Part shown: positions 38,675 to 49,773 of the stretch, piece after piece | How positions within the stretch are numbered: the first letter of the stretch is position 1 | How the letters are laid out: every line of letters begins with the position of its first letter | Origin: Pseudomonadota bacterium | Lineage (GTDB): Bacteria; Pseudomonadota; Gammaproteobacteria; Burkholderiales; Burkholderiaceae_C | Direction: 5' to 3' | DNA: 56,329 bases | NCBI GenBank assembly: GCA_022566735.1 | Contig: JADFIG010000022.1 | Location: 1 to 56,329 of the forward strand | Program-made: the position numbers and the translations under genes | The notes under the pieces: generated by a model | What the model saw: only the letters and a program-made list of their open reading frames with translations | The model's database searches: none | Told to the model about the DNA's origin: nothing

Positions 38675-39622
38675 TCAGTGCCGCACCGGCCTCGCCGCCA
38701 GGAAGGCCCCGGTCGACACCAGCAGCAGCCCGGCCACCAGCCAGACCGTCAGCGGCTCGTCGAGCAGGGGCACGGCGCCCAGGCCGGCCATCACGGGCAC
38801 CAGGGCCACCATGGCGCCGGTGCGCTCCGCGCCCAGGATGGTCACGGCCTTGAGGAACAGCACCATGGCCAGGATGGTGGGGCCGATGCCCTGGTAGAGC
38901 GCCTGCAGCACCAGCATCGACATCGGCACCTGGTCCAGCCCCTTGGGCAAGAACAGCAGGTAGACCGGCATGAAGACCAGGCAGGAGGCCAGCGCCACGA
39001 AGCGCGTCAGCAGCCAGCCGTCGTAGGCCCACTTCTTGACCAGCACGCTGTAGATGGCCCACGACACCGAGGCGCTGAACAGCATCACGTCGCCCAAGAG
39101 CGTGGATGCATGGGTGGACGCACCGCCGTGCGTGCCCATGACCGAGGGGATGGCCACGCACAGCACGCCCAGGGCGATGGGCACCAGGGCCAGCACGCGC
39201 TGGCGCGGCGGGCGCGCACCCAGGATCAGCCAGGCCGCGGCCGTGACCAGGAAGGGCTGCATGCCCGGCATGAGGATGCCGCCGTGCGCGGCCGGGGCCA
39301 GCTTGAAGCCGGCGTAGACCAGCACCAGGAAGGTGAGGCCGCCGCTCAGGGCCAGCGTCCAGAGCTTGGGGTCGCGCCAGGTGCCGGCGGGCAGCCTGAG
39401 CGAAAACGGCAGCAGCACCAGCGAGGCCGTGCCCAGGCGCAGCGCGACGATGTCCCAGCCGGTCAGGCCGGTCTTGCCGCCCAGGCGCGAGATCAGGATG
39501 AAGCCCGCCCAGATGAGCACCGTGGCCAGGGCGGCCAGGTAGCCGTGCAGGGCGGGGGCGGGGGCCGGCGCGCTGGCCGGGGCCGCCGTCACGGCGGAGG
39601 AGGGGGCGGGAGGCTGGCTCAT
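38675..39622 (-). CDS. EamA/DMT family transporter
   Basis: A 315-residue inner-membrane protein with ten hydrophobic helices arranged as two EamA repeats, for example YLAALATVLIWAGFILISRL near residues 29-48 and ALYQGIGPTILAMVLFLKAV in the second half. Members export amino acids, nucleotide-like compounds and other metabolites. The N-terminal 25 residues are a Pro/Ala-rich cytoplasmic extension. No substrate can be assigned. It stands alone between the EAL-GGDEF gene and maeB. Confidence 0.87.
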   Translation of the reverse strand: MSQPPAPSSAVTAAPASAPAPAPALHGYLAALATVLIWAGFILISRLGGKTGLTGWDIVALRLGTASLVLLPFSLRLPAGTWRDPKLWTLALSGGLTFLVLVYAGFKLAPAAHGGILMPGMQPFLVTAAAWLILGARPPRQRVLALVPIALGVLCVAIPSVMGTHGGASTHASTLLGDVMLFSASVSWAIYSVLVKKWAYDGWLLTRFVALASCLVFMPVYLLFLPKGLDQVPMSMLVLQALYQGIGPTILAMVLFLKAVTILGAERTGAMVALVPVMAGLGAVPLLDEPLTVWLVAGLLLVSTGAFLAARPVRH

Positions 39623-39676
39623 GCAGCCCAGTCTAGCCGCGCCCCCGCGGCCTTGCGGGCCTGGGGGCTCTGAGGC

Positions 39677-42001
<2,325 letters not shown>

Positions 42002-42230
42002 GGGCGGCGGTGGTGGCTGTCAGCCAGCAATGCAGGGAGCCGCAGATGGTACGCCATCTGGCGTGACGCCCCGATGGCCGGCGGAGCCAGCTGCCACGGG
42101 GGCGCGGCACAGGCGTGGCGCTGTGGCGCCATCGCTGCCGGGGAGCAATGCATGCGCAGGATGTCACGGCGTGGGTCAAGTTTGCGCCGCGACCGCCGAA
42201 CATGCTCCGCCTTTGTCTACATTTGCAGCC

Positions 42231-44672
42231 ATGGCAGGGATGTCCCAACCTCAGCGATCCTGGTCGAGCCAGTGGAAATACCGCATCGTGCAATGGCTGC
42301 ATGACGTGATCCCGGACGAGTCCGTCGATGGGCCGCAGGCCCGGTACTTCCGCGCCCGCCAGATCCTCGCCCTGCTCAACCTCCTGCCGCTCATCGCGGT
42401 GGGCAACGCGGTCAACACCCTGGTGATGTGCAGCGTCCTGTGGGACAGGCTGCCGCACCTGTGGCTGGCCGTCTGGGGCATCACCGTGACGGCGGCCCTG
42501 CCGATCGCCCACCTGTGGTGGCGCCAGCTCATCACCCACGGGCACCGGCCGGTGGCGGTGTTCGGGGCCGGGCGCCAGCTCGTCATCCACGTGGTGGTCT
42601 TCGGCGCGCTGTGGACGGTGATGCCGGCCATCGTCTTCCCGCAAAGCGATGCCGGCCAGGCCCTGCTGATCGGCACGGTGGTGGTCGGCATGATCTGCAG
42701 CGGCGCCTTCATGCTCAGCCCCATGGTGCCGGCGGCCTGGGCCTTCGTGGCTGCGCTCGGCGCGGGCAGCGTGGTGGGCCTGCTGCGCTCCGACTACGCC
42801 ACCGGCAACTCGCTGATGCTGCTCCTGCTGGTCTACTCCCTGGTGATGTTCGGGGTGGTCTTTGCCAACGGCCGCACCTTCATGAGCCGCCTGCGCGCCG
42901 ATGCCGAGGCCGACCGCCAGAAGCAGCTGATCGACCTGCTGCTGCGCGACTTCGAGGAGCACGCCTCCGACTGGTTGTGGGAGATCTCGCCGTCCGGCCA
43001 CCTGCGCCACGTCTCGGCCCGCCTGGCCGAGTCCTTCGGCCTGCCCCAGCGCCAGCTGCTGCAGCAGCCTTTCCTGGAACTGCTGGGCCACATGTCGCCC
43101 AAGGACGATGCCGATGCCGTCCATGCGCTCAGCCGCATGACCACCTGCATCCGCATGGGCCAGCCCTTCCGCGACCTGGAGCTGCCCATCGCCGTCGGCC
43201 ACGAGGTGCGCTGGTGGGCGCTGTCGGCCAAGCCGCTGTACGACGAACGCGGCCGCGCGGCCGGCTGGCGCGGCGTCGGCTCGGACATCACCCAGAACCG
43301 CCAGGCCCGCGAGGAGCTGGCCCGCCTGGCCAACCAGGACGCGCTGACCGGCCTGGCCAACCGCCACCGCTTCAGCACCGAACTGGGCCGCCTGGGCGCC
43401 GGGCAGGGGCGCGACAGCCGCCCCTGTGCGCTGCTGTTCATCGACCTGGACAACTTCAAGAACATCAACGACACCTTCGGCCATGGCGTGGGCGACCAGC
43501 TGTTGCGCCGTGTGGCCGTGCGCCTGGCCACCTGCGTGACCGAAGGCGACCTGCTGGCCCGCCTGGGCGGCGACGAGTTCGCGCTGCTGACCTGGCGCCA
43601 TGCCCAGGCCCACGAGGCCGCGGCCCTGGCTGCGCGCCTGCTGGCGCTGCTGTCCGAGCCCTACCAGTGCGACGAGGTGCGGCTGGAGTCGCGCACCAGC
43701 ATCGGCGTGGCCCTGGCGCCGCGCGATGGCCACGACCCGCAGTCGCTGCTGCAGTGCGCCGACCTGGCGCTCTACGCCGCCAAGGCCGCCGGGCGCAACA
43801 CCCACCGCTTCTTCGACGCCAGCATGGCCGAGGCCGCGCGCTCGCGCGTGCGCCTGCAGCAGGAGCTCGGCCACGCCCTGGCCGCCGAGCAGTTCACCCT
43901 GCACTTCCAGCCGCAGATGAAACTCGACAGCGGCGAGGTCATCGGCTTCGAGGCCCTGGTGCGCTGGCAGCACTCCGAGCGCGGCCTGATCGGCCCGGGC
44001 GAGTTCATCCCGGTGGCCGAAGAAACCGGCCAGATCGTCACCCTGGGCAACTGGGTGCTGCGCGAGGCCTGCCGCCTGGCCACCACCTGGCCGCAGGACC
44101 TGCGCGTGGCCGTCAACCTCTCGGCGGTGCAGTTCCGCAGCAGCGACATCATCGAGCTGGTCGACGAGGCCCTGGCCAGCAGCGGCCTGGCGCCCGAGCG
44201 CCTGGAGCTGGAGATCACCGAATCCGCCCTGATCGAGGACCACGACGGCGCCCAGGCCACCCTGATGGCGCTGCGCAGCCGCGGCGTGCGCGTGGCCATG
44301 GACGACTTCGGCACGGGCTATTCCTCGCTGGCCTACCTGCGCCGCTTCCCGCTGGACAAGCTCAAGATCGACGGCATGTTCGTGCGCTCGCTCGACAGCG
44401 ACGAGGACGCCCAGGCGGTGGTCACGGCCATCATCAGCCTGGCGCGCGCCCTGCACCTGGACACCACCGCCGAGGGCATCGAGACGGCCGAGCAGCTGAT
44501 CATGCTCAAGGCCCTGGGCTGCGACGACGTGCAGGGCTACCTGATCGCGCGGCCCATGCCGGCGACCGATGTGGCGCCTTACCTCACCCGCATCCGGGGG
44601 GCGTCGGCGCAGATTGAACACGGAACCTCGGCCCGCGCCGCGGATCCACGCGAGGGTGTCACGGCGCGGTGA
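42231..44672 (+). CDS. Membrane PAS-GGDEF-EAL protein (c-di-GMP signalling)
   Basis: An 813-residue protein. About six membrane helices occupy residues 40-215. A PAS-like domain (about 235-355) begins DWLWEISPSGHLRHVSARL. The GGDEF domain has the intact LGGDEF (446-450). The EAL domain has E574 in FEALVRW, plus VNLSAVQFR, ITESALIED, DDFGTGYSSL, LKIDG and AEGIET, all intact. Both synthesis and breakdown of c-di-GMP are possible. Two start codons, 42231 and 42240, are in frame and neither has a good ribosome site; 42231 is used. It may be cotranscribed with the export-protein gene that follows after 68 bp. Confidence 0.91.
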   Translation: MAGMSQPQRSWSSQWKYRIVQWLHDVIPDESVDGPQARYFRARQILALLNLLPLIAVGNAVNTLVMCSVLWDRLPHLWLAVWGITVTAALPIAHLWWRQLITHGHRPVAVFGAGRQLVIHVVVFGALWTVMPAIVFPQSDAGQALLIGTVVVGMICSGAFMLSPMVPAAWAFVAALGAGSVVGLLRSDYATGNSLMLLLLVYSLVMFGVVFANGRTFMSRLRADAEADRQKQLIDLLLRDFEEHASDWLWEISPSGHLRHVSARLAESFGLPQRQLLQQPFLELLGHMSPKDDADAVHALSRMTTCIRMGQPFRDLELPIAVGHEVRWWALSAKPLYDERGRAAGWRGVGSDITQNRQAREELARLANQDALTGLANRHRFSTELGRLGAGQGRDSRPCALLFIDLDNFKNINDTFGHGVGDQLLRRVAVRLATCVTEGDLLARLGGDEFALLTWRHAQAHEAAALAARLLALLSEPYQCDEVRLESRTSIGVALAPRDGHDPQSLLQCADLALYAAKAAGRNTHRFFDASMAEAARSRVRLQQELGHALAAEQFTLHFQPQMKLDSGEVIGFEALVRWQHSERGLIGPGEFIPVAEETGQIVTLGNWVLREACRLATTWPQDLRVAVNLSAVQFRSSDIIELVDEALASSGLAPERLELEITESALIEDHDGAQATLMALRSRGVRVAMDDFGTGYSSLAYLRRFPLDKLKIDGMFVRSLDSDEDAQAVVTAIISLARALHLDTTAEGIETAEQLIMLKALGCDDVQGYLIARPMPATDVAPYLTRIRGASAQIEHGTSARAADPREGVTAR

Positions 44673-44740
44673 TACATTGCGCCGCTGGCAGGTGCCGGGC
44701 AGGCACCGCGCCCCGATTTTCAGAACCAAGGATGACGGAC

Positions 44741-45589
44741 ATGAACTGGATGCGTGAGGTGTTCAAGCGGGCCCTGATGACCCTGATGGCGCTGGTGTGT
44801 GCCACGGGCCTGGGCCTGGGGGCAGGCCTGGTGACGACGGCCCAGGCCGCCGAGCAGAACGATTACATCCTGGGCCCGGGCGACACCGTGCGCATCTCGG
44901 TGTACCAGAACCCCGACCTCAGCCTGGAAGCGCGCCTCAACGAAGGCGGCACCATTTCCTACCCGCTGCTGGGCAACATCAAGCTGGGTGGCGTGTCGGT
45001 GTCGGACGCCGAAAAGAAGATCGCCGCCGGCCTGAAGGACGGCAACTTCATCAAGCACCCCCAGGTGTCCCTGCTGCTGATCGGCGCGACCGCCAACCAG
45101 GTGTCCGTGCTGGGCATGGTGGGCAAGCCCGGCCGCTACCCGCTGGTGACCGGCAGCAACAAGCTGTCCGAGATCATGGCCATGGCCGGCGGCATCATCG
45201 CCGGTTCGGGCTCCGACACCGTCGTGATCTCCGGCGTGCGCGAGGGCAAGGCCTTCCGCAAGGAAGTGGACTTCACCAAGGTCTTCGCCTCCAGCGGCTC
45301 CGAGCCCGACTTCATGCTGCAAAACGGCGACACCCTGTTCGTGGACCGCGCTCCGCAGGTCTACATGTACGGTGAAGTGCAGCGTCCCGGCTCGCAGATC
45401 CTGCTGCGCGACACCACCGTGCTGCAAGCCCTGGCCAATGCCGGCGGCCTGACCCTGCGTGGCACGCAGCGCGGCATCAAGGTGCACCGCCGCGACCCGG
45501 CCACCGGCGAGGTCACCGTGATCGAGCCCGGCCTGAACGACAAGCTGATGCCCAACGACATCATCTACGTCAAGGAAAGCCTCTTCTGA
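44741..45589 (+). CDS. Polysaccharide export protein (Wza/EpsE-like, SLBB domains)
   Basis: A 282-residue periplasmic or outer-membrane protein. A signal peptide ending TTAQA is followed by the polysaccharide export motif DYILGPGDTVRISVYQNPDL and two SLBB-type beta-grasp repeats, the second around VYMYGEVQRPGSQ. There is no lipobox cysteine, unlike Wza, as in the EpsE type of exopolysaccharide loci. An ATG 9 bases earlier exists, but the AAGGA site fits ATG 44741. No polymerase or chain-length kinase is adjacent. The glycosyltransferase 4.2 kb away could work with it. Confidence 0.88.
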   Translation: MNWMREVFKRALMTLMALVCATGLGLGAGLVTTAQAAEQNDYILGPGDTVRISVYQNPDLSLEARLNEGGTISYPLLGNIKLGGVSVSDAEKKIAAGLKDGNFIKHPQVSLLLIGATANQVSVLGMVGKPGRYPLVTGSNKLSEIMAMAGGIIAGSGSDTVVISGVREGKAFRKEVDFTKVFASSGSEPDFMLQNGDTLFVDRAPQVYMYGEVQRPGSQILLRDTTVLQALANAGGLTLRGTQRGIKVHRRDPATGEVTVIEPGLNDKLMPNDIIYVKESLF

Positions 45590-45603
45590 GCTGAGGCCGG
45601 GCC

Positions 45604-46869
45604 TCAGCCCTTCTTCTGCCAGACGGCGGCAAAGAAGCCGTCGGTGGCATGGCGGTGCGGCCACAGGCGCAGGTGGCCGGCCGGCGTCACCAGCTCCTGG
45701 GCGCGGCTGACGCCAGCGGCTTCCAGGGCTTCGGCGGCGTTGAGCGGCTCGAAGTCCGGGTGGGCGGCGCTGAAGGCATCGGCGATGCCTTCGTTCTCGT
45801 CGGGGATGATGCTGCAGGTTGCGTAGACCAGGCGGCCGCCGTCCTTGAGCAGGCGCGCGGCGCTGGCCAGGATGGCCGTCTGCTTGGCTTCCAGCTCGGT
45901 CACGGCCTTGGGGCTCTGGCGCCACTTCAGGTCAGGGTTGCGGCGCAGCGTGCCCAGGCCCGAGCAGGGCGCGTCCACCAGCACGCGGTCGATCTTGCCG
46001 CGCAGGCGCTTGATGCGGTCGTCGTTTTCGTGGGCGATCTGGCTGGAATACACGTTGGACAGCCCGCTGCGCGCCAGGCGCGGCTTGAGGTTGTCCAGGC
46101 GGTGCGCGGAGACGTCGAAGGCGTAGAGCCGGCCGGTGTTGCGCATCAGCGCGCCCAGGGCCAGGGTCTTGCCGCCGGCACCGGCGCAGAAGTCCACCAC
46201 CATCTCGCCGCGCTTCGGGTTCGTCAGCAGGGCCAGCAGCTGGCTGCCTTCGTCCTGCACCTCGACGTGGCCTTCGGTGTAGATCGGCATCTTCTGCAAG
46301 GCGGGCTTGCCAGGGATGCGGATGCCCAGCGGCGAGTAGGGCGTGGGTTCGGCGGCGATCTCCGCGGCGGCCAGGGCCTCCAGCACGGCTTCGCGCTTGG
46401 ACTTGAGCGTGTTGACGCGCAGATCCAGCGGGGCGCTGGCCGAGAAGGTGTCGACCAGGGCCCAGAAGTCGGCCTCGGGGAGCTGGTCCTTGAGGCGGTT
46501 GGCCAGCCAGTCGGGCAGGTTGTGGCGCAGCTTGTCGGGCAGGGCGCCGCGGTCGATGGCGGTGGTGCGTTCCAGCCAGGCGAGCTCGTCGGCGGTGGCG
46601 CCGTTCTTGAGCACATGGGGCTGGCCCTGCCAGGCCAGCAGGGCCAGGCGGCGTTCCTGCGGGCCGTGGCCGGACTGGGCCAGGTGGCCCCACAGTAGGC
46701 GCTGGCGCAGCACGGCGTAGGCCGTTTCGGCCAGGGCGTGGCGCTCGCGTTGCCCCAGGGCCTTGTGCTGGCGGAAGAAGTAGGAGACGAGGCTGTCGGC
46801 CGGGGCGTCGAGCTTGAGGACATCACGGATGAGCTGGGTCGTGAGGTCGAGCAGTGCGTTCGGGTGCAT
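45604..46869 (-). CDS. RsmB/NOP-family RNA cytosine-C5 methyltransferase
   Basis: A 421-residue SAM-dependent methyltransferase of the RsmB/NOP family. The N-terminal helical part (about 1-140) is NusB-like. The catalytic domain has the SAM-binding FCAGAGGKTLALG, VDAPCSGLGTLRRNPD and YATCSI; the cysteines in PCS and TCS are the catalytic pair for cytosine-5 methylation of rRNA or tRNA. It differs from a classical rsmB in lacking fmt next to it, so the exact target is uncertain. It converges on the export-protein gene, with 14 bp between the stops. Confidence 0.9.
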   Translation of the reverse strand: MHPNALLDLTTQLIRDVLKLDAPADSLVSYFFRQHKALGQRERHALAETAYAVLRQRLLWGHLAQSGHGPQERRLALLAWQGQPHVLKNGATADELAWLERTTAIDRGALPDKLRHNLPDWLANRLKDQLPEADFWALVDTFSASAPLDLRVNTLKSKREAVLEALAAAEIAAEPTPYSPLGIRIPGKPALQKMPIYTEGHVEVQDEGSQLLALLTNPKRGEMVVDFCAGAGGKTLALGALMRNTGRLYAFDVSAHRLDNLKPRLARSGLSNVYSSQIAHENDDRIKRLRGKIDRVLVDAPCSGLGTLRRNPDLKWRQSPKAVTELEAKQTAILASAARLLKDGGRLVYATCSIIPDENEGIADAFSAAHPDFEPLNAAEALEAAGVSRAQELVTPAGHLRLWPHRHATDGFFAAVWQKKG

Positions 46870-47029
46870 GGGCGAGATTATCCGCGGCCTTGGCGGCCAC
46901 ATTCGCCGTCCGGACAGGGTGAATCTTGACGAATGGCGACAAGCTGCCGGCTGGCGCCTCCCGTATAGACCCGATGGGCAAGCGCGTGGACGGGGCGCAT
47001 CATGCAGGATCGCCTCTGGGATCCCTGCC

Positions 47030-48031
47030 ATGGCCGACACCCGCATCGCCGCGTCTTTCGCTCAATTGCTGTACGAGTACCTGGACCGGCAAGGTCTGGA
47101 CGCCGTGCAGTTGCTGGGCCCGCGGCCCGACCCGTCCCAGCACTTCGTGCCCATGTCCGACTGGCAGGCGTGGCTCAAGCGCGTCGATGCGGTGGAGGGG
47201 CGTGCCGGCCTGGGCCTGCGCATCGCCGAGGGCATCAGCGCCCGGCATTTCGGTGTGGTGGGTTATGCCGCGCTGGCCTGCGGCAACCTGGGCGAAGCCC
47301 TGCAGCGCATGGAGCGCTACCACGCCTCCGTCTACGACGCCAACCCGCCGCGCGTGGAGGTGCTGCCCGGTGGGCAAGGCGTGGCGGTCGAGTGGGGCGT
47401 GGAGCGCGGCCGTCCGGGCGCCCTGGTCGACGAGACGGCCATCGCCTCCCTGGTGCAACTGGCGCGCGACATGACCGGCCGCTACTGGCCGCTGCGCAAG
47501 GTCAGCTTCGTCAACCCGCCGCCGGCCGACCTGCAACCCTACCGCGACTTCTTCGGCGGCGAGGTCGTCTTCCATGCGCCGGCCACGCGCCTGGAATTCG
47601 ACGCGGCCACCCTGGCGCTGCCGCTGCGCAAATCCGACCCCGCGCTGGCCCAGTTGCTGGACCAGCAGGCCGCGCAGCTGCTGCAGCAGGTGTCGCAGGT
47701 GCCGGCCATCGTGGACGCCTGGCGGCGCACCCTGGTGCCGCTGATCCGTGAAGGCCAGACCTCGCTGGCCGCGCTGGCCCGCGCCCACCACACCAGCCCG
47801 CGCACCCTGCAGCGCCGCCTCTGCGAGCAGGGCACGAGCTTCCAGCAACTGCTGGACGACACCCGCCGCCACCTGGCCGAAGGACACCTGAAGGATGCGC
47901 AACTCGACCTGGCCGAGATCGCCTTGCTGCTGGGCTACTCCGAGCAGAGCGCCTTCACCCGGGCCTTCCGCGCCTGGACGGGCCTGCCTCCTGCTCAGTG
48001 GCGCAAGCAGCAGCGCCTGCGCGCCGCGTGA
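47030..48031 (+). CDS. AraC family transcriptional regulator
   Basis: A 333-residue regulator with an arabinose-binding-like N-terminal domain (about 10-200) and a C-terminal AraC double helix-turn-helix (about 245-330), with LAALARAHHTSPRTLQRRL and IALLLGYSEQSAFTRAFRAW. It starts at the ATG 47030. The DUF2804 gene begins 5 bp after its stop, so they form an operon and the regulator may act on that gene. The effector is unknown. Confidence 0.9.
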   Translation: MADTRIAASFAQLLYEYLDRQGLDAVQLLGPRPDPSQHFVPMSDWQAWLKRVDAVEGRAGLGLRIAEGISARHFGVVGYAALACGNLGEALQRMERYHASVYDANPPRVEVLPGGQGVAVEWGVERGRPGALVDETAIASLVQLARDMTGRYWPLRKVSFVNPPPADLQPYRDFFGGEVVFHAPATRLEFDAATLALPLRKSDPALAQLLDQQAAQLLQQVSQVPAIVDAWRRTLVPLIREGQTSLAALARAHHTSPRTLQRRLCEQGTSFQQLLDDTRRHLAEGHLKDAQLDLAEIALLLGYSEQSAFTRAFRAWTGLPPAQWRKQQRLRAA

Positions 48032-48036
48032 ACGGG

Positions 48037-49065
48037 ATGGGCCTGCCCATGCGCCGTGAACTGCCTGCGGGCCTGCCGCCCGCGCCTGCCGCCGTGGTGC
48101 TGGACGACGGGACGGCGGCCGTGGGGCGCTACCAGGGGCGCGTGGACCGCATCGACTGGTCGGGCCTGCACGAGGCCCGCCGCCACAGCGGCCCGTGGCG
48201 CTGGGCCCACCACAAGCGCTGGCAGTACGTCGGCATCGCCTCGCCGGAGCTGTTCATCGGCGTGGCCGTGGTCGACCTGGGCTGGTGCATCACGGCCTTC
48301 GCCTACGTGTTCCACCGCCTGCGCCAGCGCATCGTCACGGACTGGAGCCAGGACGGTCTGCCCTGGCTGTCCGGCCGCGTGACGGACGCCCCGGTCGATG
48401 GCGTGGACACCGCCTTCCGCGGCCCGGGCGCGGCCATCACGCTCAGGCACCAGGCGGGCGACACCCTGGCCTTGCGCGTGCGGGCCGCCAACCTGAACTT
48501 GCGCGCCGACCTGGACCTGGCCTCCACCCCGCCCATGCTGCTGGCCGTCGGGCCGGTGGCCGGCGGGCTCATGCATGCCACGCAGAAGTCCACCGCCATC
48601 GCCGTGCGCGGCGAGGCAGAGGTCGACGGGCTGCGCTGGGACCTGGGGGCGGCCCACGCCTGCCTGGACAGCTCCAACGGCCTGCTGGCGCGCGACACGG
48701 CCTGGCGCTGGGCCAGCGCCCACCGGCCCGGGCTGGGCTTCAACCTGCAGCAGGGCTATTTCGGGGACATGGAAAACGTCCTGTGGCTGGACGGCGAGCC
48801 CATCGCGCTGGGAGCGGCCGATTTCCAGTTCGACGCGCAGCAGCCGCTGGCGCCCTGGACGGTGCGCACCGCGTGCGGTTTGCTCGACCTGCGCTTCGAA
48901 CCCCAGGGCGCGCGCTGTGCCGACCGCAACCTGGGCGTGGCCGCCAGCCGCTACATCCAGCCCGTGGGCGTGTTTTCGGGGGAGGTGCGCCGCGCCCGCC
49001 AGGGCCCCGGCCTGCGGGTGGACGGGTTGCTGGGCGTGACCGAAGACCACCGATCCGTGTGGTGA
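48037..49065 (+). CDS. DUF2804 family protein
   Basis: A 342-residue protein of the DUF2804 family: RELPAGLPPAPAAVVLDDG at the start, a WRWAHHKRWQYVGIASPELFIGVAVVDLGW block, and GYFGDMENVLWLDG later. Family structures resemble lipocalin-like or hydroxysteroid-related beta folds, but the function is not established. It follows the AraC regulator by 5 bp. Starts at 48037 and 48049 are both possible. No signal peptide is seen. Confidence 0.8.
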   Translation: MGLPMRRELPAGLPPAPAAVVLDDGTAAVGRYQGRVDRIDWSGLHEARRHSGPWRWAHHKRWQYVGIASPELFIGVAVVDLGWCITAFAYVFHRLRQRIVTDWSQDGLPWLSGRVTDAPVDGVDTAFRGPGAAITLRHQAGDTLALRVRAANLNLRADLDLASTPPMLLAVGPVAGGLMHATQKSTAIAVRGEAEVDGLRWDLGAAHACLDSSNGLLARDTAWRWASAHRPGLGFNLQQGYFGDMENVLWLDGEPIALGAADFQFDAQQPLAPWTVRTACGLLDLRFEPQGARCADRNLGVAASRYIQPVGVFSGEVRRARQGPGLRVDGLLGVTEDHRSVW

Positions 49066-49158
49066 GCTTCATGGGATGATCCGTTCGGATCATGGTGGAA
49101 GGGGCCCATGCCATGCGCTGGCCCCACCATCGCGGCCTTGTTGCTGGGAAATCGGATC

Positions 49159-49773
49159 ATGTCGCTCAACCAACGCTTGCCGCAGGCCGCCACAGCGGCC
49201 CCTGACCGGGGTCGGCCGGGCCGCTGGGGGGCCGTGCTGGTGCTGCTCGCACTGGTGGCCGTGCTGGACGCCGAAACGGGCTACGAGGTGTCGGTGTTCC
49301 TGCTCTACATGCTCCCGGTGGCAGCGGGCACGCACTACCTGGGCAAGTGGGCCGGGGTCGCTGTCTCGCTGCTGTCGACCGTGGCCTGGGCCTGGGCCGA
49401 CCACTGGTCGGGACACACCTATTCCCAGGACTGGATCCTCTTCATCAACGCCCTCAACCGCCTGTGCTGTTTCCTGCTGGCGGTGGTGGCCATCCAGTAC
49501 GTCGAAGAGCGCCGCGCCGCGGTGGCCGAGCGCCTGCGCGCCTTCACCGGCGAGGTGCCCGGCTGCACCCAGTGCCAGCGCCTGTGCGGCGAAGACGGCC
49601 ACTGGCGCAGCCCGGCTGCCTACCTGGGCGAGTTCGGCGGCGCCCAGGTGCTGCCCAAGGCCTGCCCGGACTGCGCCCGCCGGGCCTACGCCCGGGCGGC
49701 CTACCGCGAGACCGGACAAGAGACCCCGGTGGCAGACCGCGACGCGGCTGCCCGACCCGAGGCGCACGCATGA
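49159..49773 (+). CDS. Membrane protein with C-terminal Cys4 module
   Basis: A 204-residue protein with three to four hydrophobic helices (about 24-38, 44-58, 63-80, 97-113). A short cytoplasmic tail then has C136-T-Q-C139, W149 and C169-P-D-C172. This matches a tail often seen at the end of bacterial signalling proteins (CxxCKRIRDDxGxW...CPxC), which probably binds zinc or another metal. The membrane part resembles DUF4118-like sensor segments. There is no kinase domain. Its stop overlaps the glycosyltransferase start by 4 bp, so the two are coupled. The function is unknown. Confidence 0.72.
   Translation: MSLNQRLPQAATAAPDRGRPGRWGAVLVLLALVAVLDAETGYEVSVFLLYMLPVAAGTHYLGKWAGVAVSLLSTVAWAWADHWSGHTYSQDWILFINALNRLCCFLLAVVAIQYVEERRAAVAERLRAFTGEVPGCTQCQRLCGEDGHWRSPAAYLGEFGGAQVLPKACPDCARRAYARAAYRETGQETPVADRDAAARPEAHA

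Noticed and set aside
46926..46969. TTGACG and TATAGA as an AraC-gene promoter
   Set aside because: They are 32 bp apart, far from the 16-18 bp needed.
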